Of a DNA stretch of 64,000 nucleotides, positions 57,252-64,000 are shown piece after piece (position 1 is the first letter of the stretch; each line of letters starts with the position of its first letter). The stretch spans positions 124,001 to 188,000 of the forward strand of contig NZ_JYGE01000007.1 of NCBI RefSeq assembly GCF_003012055.1, in the 5' to 3' direction. Position numbers and translations under genes: made by a program. Source of the stretch: Peptostreptococcus russellii. GTDB lineage: Bacteria; Bacillota; Clostridia; Peptostreptococcales; Peptostreptococcaceae. Under the pieces are notes generated by a model. That model was not told where the DNA came from and searched no databases. It saw only the letters and a list, made by a program, of their open reading frames with translations.

Positions 57252-57276
57252 ATGATAGGGATTAAATCCTTATCAT
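57252..57276. repeat. 25-bp imperfect palindrome in the 5' leader
   Basis: ATGATAGGGATT and AAATCCTTATCAT are near-complementary arms directly before the ribosome site of the DUF3793 gene. It may be an RNA hairpin or a second operator. Confidence 0.4.
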
Positions 57277-57298
57277 ATTTTGAAAGGAAGGTAACTAT

Positions 57299-57880
57299 AT
57301 GACAAATTCAAGGTTTGAAAATATATTGGCCACGTTTTGCTCGCCGGCTCTTATGGGGAAAAAAGTTTCAAATTTAGTGTCAGTTTCAAAGGAAGAAGTT
57401 CCAGAAGTTTCTACTTTAGTAAATTCTTACAATCAAAAACTGAACAGGCACGATATTAAAATAAAAAAAGTTTGTGAATGTGGAGAAAGAATATTATTAC
57501 TTGTATATAGAGAAGAGTTACTTAGAAATCATTTACTTACTAGTGAAATTAGAGAAATTCTAATGAATTATGGATATTCAAAATCGAATACAATAGATGA
57601 AGATCTAGAAATTTTAAGCAGGAAAATGCAAAAGATTAAGTTTCCTCATGAAATTGGTGTATTTTTAGGTTATCCATTGTCTGATGTGCAAGGTTTTATA
57701 GAAAATAAAGGACGTAACTACAAATACTGTGGTTACTGGAAAGTATACAAAGATACACAAGAGGCTCAAAAGATATTTTTAATGTACGATGATTTGAAAA
57801 ATTTTATGATATCAGAGTTGGATTATGGCAGAAATCTGGATAATATAATAGGCCAGTTTCAAAATATAAACATAGCATAG
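57299..57880 (+). CDS. DUF3793 family protein
   Basis: 193 residues after GAAAGGAAG. KFPHEIGVFLGYPLSDVQGFIENKG followed by CGYWKVY is the hallmark of DUF3793, a clostridial family that often neighbours flavodoxin genes. C152-type Cys in YCGYWKVY and the CECGE pair may matter. Its function is not known. It shares a Fur-box promoter with the flavodoxin 12 bp downstream, so it is probably induced by iron shortage. Confidence 0.85.
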   Translation: MTNSRFENILATFCSPALMGKKVSNLVSVSKEEVPEVSTLVNSYNQKLNRHDIKIKKVCECGERILLLVYREELLRNHLLTSEIREILMNYGYSKSNTIDEDLEILSRKMQKIKFPHEIGVFLGYPLSDVQGFIENKGRNYKYCGYWKVYKDTQEAQKIFLMYDDLKNFMISELDYGRNLDNIIGQFQNINIA

Positions 57881-57892
57881 GAGGATTTAGAA

Positions 57893-58321
57893 ATGAAAAA
57901 GGTTGGAGTATTTTATTGGAGTGGATCAGGCAATACAGAGGCAATGGCTAATGCAGTTGGGGAAGGACTTTCAAAGGCAGGTGTTGAATTTGATCTTATA
58001 AACATTTCTGATGGTTTAAAAGATGTAAAGGAATATGAAATGTTGATGTTTGGTTGCCCTTCAATGGGAATGGAAGTCTTAGAAGAGGCAGAGTTTGAAC
58101 CATTTTTTGAAGAAGCCGAAAAGTCTATATCAGGAAAGAAAGTAGCTTTATTTGGATCTTATGGCTGGGGCGATGGAGAGTGGATGAGAAACTGGCAGGA
58201 CAGAGTAGAGTCTGCAAATGCTGATTTATTTAATGGAGAAGGATTGATAGTAAACGAAACTCCTGATGATGAAGCTCTATTGAACTGCGAAGAGCTTGGA
58301 AAATCATTTGCACAGTATTAA
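57893..58321 (+). CDS. Flavodoxin
   Basis: 142 residues after TAGGAGG. YWSGSGNTEAMANAV is the FMN phosphate-binding loop, and LFGSYGWGDGEWMRNW contains the aromatic FMN-stacking region typical of clostridial short-chain flavodoxins. It carries one or two electrons at low potential and replaces ferredoxin when iron is scarce, which fits the Fur-like box in front of the operon. Confidence 0.93.
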   Translation: MKKVGVFYWSGSGNTEAMANAVGEGLSKAGVEFDLINISDGLKDVKEYEMLMFGCPSMGMEVLEEAEFEPFFEEAEKSISGKKVALFGSYGWGDGEWMRNWQDRVESANADLFNGEGLIVNETPDDEALLNCEELGKSFAQY

Positions 58322-58402
58322 TTTATAAAAAGATATATAAGTAAGTGAATAATAAGTGAGTATGTAAATAAAATAATAAATATAAATTTATATAAGACAA
58401 TC

Positions 58403-58431
58403 AAAGGGACTAAAAATTTAGTCCCTTTTTT
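58403..58431 (+). terminator. Intrinsic terminator of the flavodoxin operon
   Basis: AAAGGGACTAAA pairs perfectly with TTTAGTCCCTTT, then Ts. Confidence 0.88.
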
Positions 58432-58432
58432 A

Positions 58433-58506
58433 TTGACTTATTTAGAAAAGTATTCTATACTATAAATATAAATATTCAAAACAATGTTCGTTATAACACG
58501 AATATT
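58433..58506 (+). promoter_or_regulatory. fhs promoter with inverted PurR-like boxes
   Basis: TTGACT (58433-58438), 17 bp, TATACT (58456-58461). Just downstream, AATGTTCGT (58483-58491) and ACGAATATT (58498-58506) form an inverted pair; the right half shares ACACGAATATTATTT with the purA upstream region. The remaining leader to 58664 includes an AATATTATT/AATAATATT hairpin. Confidence 0.5.
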
Positions 58507-58664
58507 ATTTCAAAAAAAGATAAAAAATAATAATATTTTAGCCTTTCGAAATAATTTATATGTCGGACTAGGAATTAAATTATTATAGAGTTTTAGTCTA
58601 TTATTTCTAGTATTGAGTCTATAAAAATCGTAATAATGTGCTAAAAAGTTTAGGGGAGGTTCAA

Positions 58665-60341
58665 ATGGGATTTAAATCAGATATTGAAATTGCTCAGGAA
58701 ACAAAAGCTAAGGATATAAGAGAAATTGCCGATAAAATAGGTCTATTAGAAGATGATATAGAACTATATGGAAAATATAAGGCAAAAATAGATTATAATG
58801 TATTGGACAGAATTGAAGATAAAAAGGGAAAGCTTATACTTACTACGGCTATCAACCCAACTCCTGCAGGAGAAGGAAAGACAACTACTTCAATAGGGCT
58901 AGCTGATGCTTTTACTAAGCTTGGTAAAAATGTAATTACAGCTCTTAGAGAACCATCTATGGGACCAGTCTTTGGTATCAAGGGTGGAGCAGCTGGTGGT
59001 GGATATGCTCAGGTAATACCTATGGAAGATATTAATCTACATTTTACAGGAGATATGCATGCAATAGGAGCTGCAAATAACCTTTTGGCGGCTATGCTTG
59101 ATAATCATATATATCAGGGTAATCAACTCAATATAAATCCAAAGAGAATAACTTGGAGAAGATGTGTTGATATGAATGATAGACAACTAAGAAATATTGT
59201 AGATGGCTTGGGGAAAAAGATAGACGGTGTAACAAGAGAAGATGGATTTGACATTACTGTTGCTTCTGAAGTTATGGCAACATTTTGCTTGTCAAATAAT
59301 ATCTCTGAACTAAAGGAAAATTTAGGTGACATAGTAGTAGCTTATAGTTATGACGGAAAAGCTGTTACTGCAAGAGATTTGCAGGCAAATGGTGCTATGG
59401 CAGCAATACTAAAGGATGCACTAAAGCCAAATTTAGTACAAACATTAGAGGGAACTCCTGCAATAATTCATGGTGGTCCATTTGCAAATATAGCTCACGG
59501 ATGTAACTCAGTTATAGCTACAAAGATGGCTATGCATATGAGTGATTATGTAGTTACAGAGGCTGGATTTGGTGCAGATCTTGGTGCAGAAAAATTCCTA
59601 GATATTAAGTGTAGAATAGCAGATATAAAGCCAGATGCAGTAGTTATAGTTGCCACTGTAAGAGCTCTTAAATATAATGGTGGAGTAGCAAAGGATCAGT
59701 TGGACTCTGAGAACTTAGAAGCTCTAGAAAAGGGTATTCCTAACCTTTTAAAACATATAGAAAATATTACAAAGGTATATAATCTACCTGCAGTAGTTGC
59801 TATTAATAGATTTCCACTAGATACTGAGGCAGAATTAAAGTTTATAGAAGAAAAGTGTAATGAACTAGGAGTTAATGTTGCACTTTCAGAAGTATGGGCA
59901 AAAGGTGGAGAAGGCGGAATAGATTTAGCAAATGAAGTTATAAAGTTGATAGAAAATGGTGAAAATAACTTTAGATATTGCTATGAAGAAAATATGACTA
60001 TAAAGGAAAAGTTAGATGCAATAGCTAAAAATATATATGGAGCGGATGGAGTTGATTATTCTTCTGATGCAGAGAAGCAGATAAAGGAAATAGAGGACTT
60101 AGGCTTTGGTAAATTACCTATATGCGTTGCAAAAACACAGTATTCACTATCAGATGACCAAAGTAAGCTAGGAAGACCAACAGGATTTAGAATAAATGTA
60201 AGAGATTTGAAGATATCTGCAGGTGCAGGATTTATCGTAGCACTTACAGGTGCTATTATGAAGATGCCAGGATTATCTAAGAAGCCAGCAGCTCAAAGAA
60301 TAGATGTAGATAAAACTGGTAAAATATCAGGTTTATTCTAA
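58665..60341 (+). CDS. fhs: Formate-tetrahydrofolate ligase
   Basis: 558 residues from ATG 58665 after GGGGAGG; a TTG at 58638 lacks a ribosome site. [20 protein letters not shown] is the P-loop, [36 protein letters not shown]-type sequence (in part) marks the active site, and [13 protein letters not shown] follows. It makes 10-formyl-THF from formate, THF and ATP. Together with fchA and folD at 63 kb it forms the formyl-methylene-THF route, used for purines or acetogenesis-like carbon flow. Confidence 0.95.
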   Translation: MGFKSDIEIAQETKAKDIREIADKIGLLEDDIELYGKYKAKIDYNVLDRIEDKKGKLILTTAINPTPAGEGKTTTSIGLADAFTKLGKNVITALREPSMGPVFGIKGGAAGGGYAQVIPMEDINLHFTGDMHAIGAANNLLAAMLDNHIYQGNQLNINPKRITWRRCVDMNDRQLRNIVDGLGKKIDGVTREDGFDITVASEVMATFCLSNNISELKENLGDIVVAYSYDGKAVTARDLQANGAMAAILKDALKPNLVQTLEGTPAIIHGGPFANIAHGCNSVIATKMAMHMSDYVVTEAGFGADLGAEKFLDIKCRIADIKPDAVVIVATVRALKYNGGVAKDQLDSENLEALEKGIPNLLKHIENITKVYNLPAVVAINRFPLDTEAELKFIEEKCNELGVNVALSEVWAKGGEGGIDLANEVIKLIENGENNFRYCYEENMTIKEKLDAIAKNIYGADGVDYSSDAEKQIKEIEDLGFGKLPICVAKTQYSLSDDQSKLGRPTGFRINVRDLKISAGAGFIVALTGAIMKMPGLSKKPAAQRIDVDKTGKISGLF

Positions 60342-60389
60342 AAAAATTAAATTAAGTAAAAATAAAAAAACTAGATACTTTTTTATGTT

Positions 60390-60424
60390 AAATAGCACTG
60401 ATATTTCAGTGCTATTTTTTATAT
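60390..60424 (+). terminator. Intrinsic terminator of fhs
   Basis: AAATAGCACTGA (60390-60401) pairs perfectly with TCAGTGCTATTT (60406-60417), then Ts. The bases 60425-60743 hold AT-rich sequence; an 80-codon frame starting at 60385 runs through the terminator and is not a gene. Confidence 0.85.
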
Positions 60425-60743
60425 TTTATGATTTAAATCATAAAAAAATAAATATTTTTATTGAAAAACTAGTATTTGAATATATATTTAATGAGAAGAA
60501 TATATATTCGAAATACTTTAGAAAAATAAAAAAATATAGTAATAAATTTATAAAAAAGATTTTAATTAAGCTTAGTTACATTTATGAATTAATTAAGTTG
60601 TTTTTAAGTAAAGTTTTAAGGGTATAGATTAAAAAACAAGATTTTAAATTTCTATTTATGAATTTTTTATTAATAAAGATTTAGTAAAATTTCTAATAGC
60701 AGATAAAATTAATGATATTAAATAGGCTGAAAGGGGGAGATTA

Positions 60744-62428
60744 ATGAAAAATAAAAAATTAAAATATCTGATATAAATGGAGAAAAAAAGCTTATAAATT
60801 CAGAAGATTTTGAAAAAGAAGGAATAAAGTTAGTACCTAAAAAAGATACGAAACTATCAGATGGAGTAAAATTTATTGAAGTAATAAAATTAGAAAATGA
60901 AAATATAATATCTGATAGGGTAGAAATAGAGATTGAAAGTAAAAATGAAAGAGAGAAACAGCTATTAAAGGCAACTTTGGAAGTAAAAAAAAGAGAAAAT
61001 AAACTCTTGATAAATAATATTGATCCAGATGGCAATAAGATAATAATAAAATATGGAAAAGATTTGGAAAATATTAATAAAGAGTTGCTTACTGTAATAG
61101 ATAATACGGGTATATGGATGCAGGAAAAGGAAAATGTAGTTCATAGAATAAAGAAAAGCATAGTATCTTCAATAACTACAGTTGATGCAGTAGACCATAT
61201 ATTAAGTAAAGAGGAAGACTGTGAAGAATGTAGTGTAGAGCTTTTAGATGACTATAGAATGAAAATACATATTCCAGACTCCAAGGTTAAAAGTATAGAG
61301 GGCAACTATATTCAGGTAACTGTAAAAAATAGACCTATTCTTTCAAATGATGAAGTAAAGACAGAAAGTGTGTCTGAAGCTGTACTTTGGAATAAAAATG
61401 GTAAGAAGGAAGTTAAAGCGAATAACTCAAAACTAGAAAAAAATAAAAATATAGAAAAAACATCGATATTTAAGGAAGAAGATAGGATATGCGGTGATGA
61501 TAGAATTGGGACAGCTGTAAAGTTGAGTAAAAAAACTCATAGATTTAGATCAAAATCAGCTCTTATTGTGAATAAGGATAAATTTTCAGATGCACTTGTC
61601 TCGATACCGCTGGCTCATCAACTAGATGCCCCAATATTGTTTACAGGATCAAGGGACTTACCAGAAGCTACACTTGAAGAAATAGAGAGGCTAAAAGTAA
61701 AAGATGTATATCTAGTTGGATCGAATCAATCAATATCAAAGTCTGTTGAGAGTGTACTTTCATCTAAGGTAGAAAAAATTTCAAGATTTGCTGGTGATGA
61801 TAGATATGATACAGCAAGGTTAGTAGCTGAAAAAGTAAGAAGAAGTGGAAATAAAAATACTATTCTTATAGCATCAGGAGAAAACTTTTCAGATGCCTTG
61901 TCTATATCATCAGTAGCAACTAAAAAAGATGCAGCAATTTTGCTATCAAAAAAAGATGATTTAAGTAAATCTACAAAAAAAGCCATTGCAAGTTGGAAGC
62001 CATTGCAGGTAATTATTGCAGGTGGCGAGAAAAGTGTATCTAATATAGTGGAGTTTGATATAAAGTATGGATTTGATACAGGCATAGAGCATTTATCAAA
62101 TGAAGTGTATAAGGGAGCAAGAGAAATAAGAAGATTATGTGGCAAAAATAGATATGAAAGTTCTGTTGAAATAGCAAAGTATCAGTATCCAAATGCGACT
62201 CTGGGAATATATGTTAGTGGAAATAATTTTGCAGATTCGATATCGGCAGGAACTTATGCAGCTAGCAGAGATCTTCCTATATTATTGATTAAGAAAGATA
62301 AGCTTGATGACTCAATAGAAGATTATGTTAAAAGTTCTAATATGAGAAGATTTACAGTTATTGGCGGTGAAGAAAGTGTATCAAATAGACTTATAAAGTA
62401 TCTCAAAGAAGAGTTAAAACTTGCATAG
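60744..62428 (+). pseudogene. CWB2-repeat wall-binding protein with a frameshift at an A6 run near the start
   Basis: ATG 60744 has an excellent GGGGGAG ribosome site but its frame stops at 60774. The long frame, open to 62428, begins after TAA 60752 and has no start until TTG 60977. One extra A in the A6 run 60753-60758, or a -1 slip there, fuses the two (MKNKK-IKISDINGEKKLINS). The encoded protein has an acidic/basic N-terminal region of about 230 residues and three C-terminal CWB2 modules (CGDDRIGTA, AGDDRYDTA, CGKNRYESS). No signal peptide is visible in either reading, which is odd for a wall protein. Confidence 0.65.
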
Positions 62429-63118
62429 TCTATAAAATATAGTAAATAAAAGATTAATGTGAAAGGGGTGTTGCGATGTAAAATGAATAGAAATAAAAAA
62501 GATATATAAACATCAAAGTCTCACAAAAATATATTGCGTTAATTTAAGAAATGACAAATAAGGAAAAGAAAGAAGAGAAAGAAAAGGTGGGAAAATTTAA
62601 TAATCAGTACTAAAGGGCTAATGGATCAAAATATCTATTAGCCCTTTTAAATTTACATTTAAGTTGATAAGGCTTAGTTTCAAAAAAAGTACAATAGAAA
62701 GAGTAAAACTCCTATAAAAAAACTGAAAATTATGACTATATGTTACTTTTGCTGGAAAGATGGGTATAATACTAATAAGTAGTAAAATATAATTAAGATT
62801 AGTTTATAAAAGAGATTAGTAATATTTTAATACAGTATTTTTATATACTTTTAAAATATTGTGATAGGAACATTGATGTATTGCTTGGAGAGGCACAAAA
62901 TAAGACAAGGATTGGTGATTGCGATGTAGAATTCAAGTCAAGATTGTATTGATTTTAGAGTGAACTTTACGCACAAGAGAAAGATGATATTGAGTACAAC
63001 ATCTTAATTTTTAGATAAGGAAGCTGACAAATTTGTTGGCTTCCTTTAATTTTTAATCAAAAAATGGTATACTTTTAATTACTGACGATTTTTTTACTTT
63101 TGATATAGGGGGGCAAAT
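62429..63118. other. Region between the CWB2 gene and fchA: two terminators, possible gene remnant
   Basis: AAAGGGCTAAT/ATTAGCCCTTT (62612-62622 with 62637-62647) is an intrinsic terminator. GGAAGC...GCTTCC (63019-63044) with inner ACAAATTTGT is a second. Between them, about 62830-63010 reads like broken coding sequence in one frame (NIDVLLGEAQNKTRIGDCD, two stops, then SELYAQEKDDIEYN). I cannot name it. Confidence 0.45.
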
Positions 63119-63754
63119 ATGAAAACAAAATATATTGATATGACTATGCAAAATTATGCAAAAGAGCTTGCATCAAATAAGAGTATGCCTGGTGGTGGAA
63201 GTGCAGCAGCTTACTCACTTACTCTTGCAAACTCTCTAGCATCTATGGTTGCTAATTTTACTACGGGTAAAAAGAAATATGCAGAATATGAAAGTGATAT
63301 AGGAAATATACTTGAAGAAACAGATAAGTTATTTTTAGAGATACTTTCTATGGTAGACGAAGATGCAGAAGCATTTTTGCCACTAACAGCTGCCTATAAG
63401 ATGCCAAAAGAAACAGATGAGCAAAAAGAACTAAAGAATATCGAGATGCAAAGGTGTTTGAAAAATGCTTCTATTGTACCTATGAATGTGATTAGAAAGT
63501 GCTCTCAAGTAGTAAATATCCACGAAGAGTTATCAACAAAAGGTTCTAAGATGTTGATAAGTGATGTAGGGGTAGGAGTTCAGATGATAAAATCAGCTGC
63601 ATTAAGTGCAAAATTAAATGTTCTTATCAACATAAAAGATATAAAAGACTGTGAATTTGTGGATAATATTTCAAAAGAGATGGAAGAATTATTAGAAGAA
63701 ATCTGTAAAAAGTGCGATAAAATATATAGTGAGGTGTTAGAAGATGTTAGATAA
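63119..63754 (+). CDS. fchA: Methenyltetrahydrofolate cyclohydrolase / formimino-THF cyclodeaminase-type protein
   Basis: 211 residues after AGGGGGG. SNKSMPGGGSAAAYSLTLANSLASMVANFT is the family signature (PGGGSxAA), and the rest is all-helical as in FTCD_C proteins. In anaerobes without histidine-degradation genes nearby, FchA opens 5,10-methenyl-THF to 10-formyl-THF. It overlaps folD by 11 bp. The neighbouring FolD lacks the cyclohydrolase lysine, which supports FchA supplying that step. Confidence 0.88.
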   Translation: MKTKYIDMTMQNYAKELASNKSMPGGGSAAAYSLTLANSLASMVANFTTGKKKYAEYESDIGNILEETDKLFLEILSMVDEDAEAFLPLTAAYKMPKETDEQKELKNIEMQRCLKNASIVPMNVIRKCSQVVNIHEELSTKGSKMLISDVGVGVQMIKSAALSAKLNVLINIKDIKDCEFVDNISKEMEELLEEICKKCDKIYSEVLEDVR

Positions 63755-64000
63755 AAAATTACTTTTAGGGAAAAACGTTGCTGATTCTATCACAAAAGAC
63801 GTTGTTAAAGATGTAGAAGATCTAAAGAGCAAGGGTATAAATCCTACTATTGCAATGTTGAAGGTCGGAAATAGAGAAGAAGATGCAGCCTATCAAAGAG
63901 CTGCAAGCAATAGATGTTCTAAGTGTGGAATAGATGTAAGAATTATAGAACTCGATGAAAATTGCTCTGAGGAAGAATATATAAAGGCCTTGAACAGTTT
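63744..64000 (+). CDS. folD: Methylenetetrahydrofolate dehydrogenase (FolD-like), truncated by the window end
   Basis: The first 85 residues are visible, from ATG 63744 after GAGGTG, which overlaps the end of fchA. MLDKKLLLGKNVADSI and IAMLKVGNREEDAAYQRAA align without gaps to the FolD N-terminus. Tyr50 of the active site is kept, but position 54, the catalytic Lys of bifunctional FolD (YVxxK), is Ala. In characterised FolD enzymes this Lys is needed for cyclohydrolase but not dehydrogenase activity. The protein is thus probably a dehydrogenase only, working with FchA. The C-terminus lies outside the window. Confidence 0.82.
   Translation, partial: MLDKKLLLGKNVADSITKDVVKDVEDLKSKGINPTIAMLKVGNREEDAAYQRAASNRCSKCGIDVRIIELDENCSEEEYIKALNS

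Noticed and set aside
58470-58664. ZTP or THF riboswitch in the fhs leader
   Set aside because: None of the conserved loops of those classes is present; the leader is AT-rich with simple inverted repeats.
60385-60627. 80-codon plus-strand frame after fhs
   Set aside because: It begins inside the fhs terminator, lacks a ribosome site and consists of AT-rich Lys/Ile/Phe codons.

Overview
The window is a 64 kb, very AT-rich stretch of an anaerobic Gram-positive chromosome, most likely class Clostridia and probably family Peptostreptococcaceae. The reasons are CWB2-type cell-wall binding modules (GDDRYETA-like repeats, as in Clostridioides surface proteins), a flavodiiron oxygen reductase, an FchA/FolD/Fhs one-carbon module, a T-box leader, strong AGGAGG ribosome sites and frequent TTG/GTG starts. 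The family is inferred from gene content only. I saw no rRNA, tRNA, CRISPR array, insertion sequence or prophage. Nearly all operons end in recognisable intrinsic terminators.

Layout. 0.5-5 kb: a Fur-box promoter drives a putative Shr-like hemoglobin-interacting surface protein, followed by a CWB2-anchored surface protein; both reading frames are interrupted. 5.2-8.5 kb: an unusual operon of a cytoplasmic substrate-binding-like protein with an N-terminal DUF1858-like domain, a HypB/UreG/CobW-type GTPase and an ABC ATPase, also with a DUF1858-like N-terminus, with no permease. This is the best candidate for an undescribed system. 8.9-12.2 kb: flavodiiron protein, dUTPase and an apparently LexA-controlled DNA polymerase IV. 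12.5-16.3 kb: a gnd-zwf-trxB operon joining NADPH production to thioredoxin reduction. 17-21.5 kb: a lipoyl-like orphan, MntP, a PepSY lipoprotein, a MarR/cyclase pair and an interrupted membrane-protein gene. 22-25 kb: trkA-trkH behind a structured leader. 25.8-28.7 kb: purA and purB. 29-36.7 kb: DUF975, a DUF3867-like protein, signal peptidase I, a TGS-domain nucleoside kinase, nth, trmL and degV. 36.8-45.4 kb: pepD, mutS2, a DUF523 protein, argS and cstA. 45.5-52.2 kb: a ClbS-like protein, an unknown gene, a DUF4080 radical-SAM protein carrying an 18-copy repeat, a TPR protein and a CcdA-TlpA fusion. 52.2-56.9 kb: a T-box with a duplicated terminator module, then an amino-acid binding lipoprotein, argG and argH. 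57-64 kb: a Fur-box DUF3793-flavodoxin operon, fhs, another interrupted CWB2 gene, fchA and the start of folD.

How the parts connect. Two nearly identical 17-base Fur-like palindromes, at 479 and 57063, link the surface heme/hemoglobin locus with flavodoxin, the classic iron-limitation response. PurR-like boxes at purA and fhs link AMP synthesis with formyl-folate supply. The T-box probably senses uncharged tRNA-Arg and lies upstream of arginine uptake and synthesis genes. Oxidative defence is represented by the flavodiiron protein (possible PerR site), trxB with its NADPH-generating partners, and CcdA-TlpA.

A second theme is replication slippage. There is a perfect 9-bp x 18 minisatellite inside a gene, several short intergenic tandem repeats, and three surface-protein genes interrupted near the start or at repeats (two at A-runs, one by a nonsense codon). 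Whether these are phase-variable switches, decay or assembly errors cannot be decided from one sequence.
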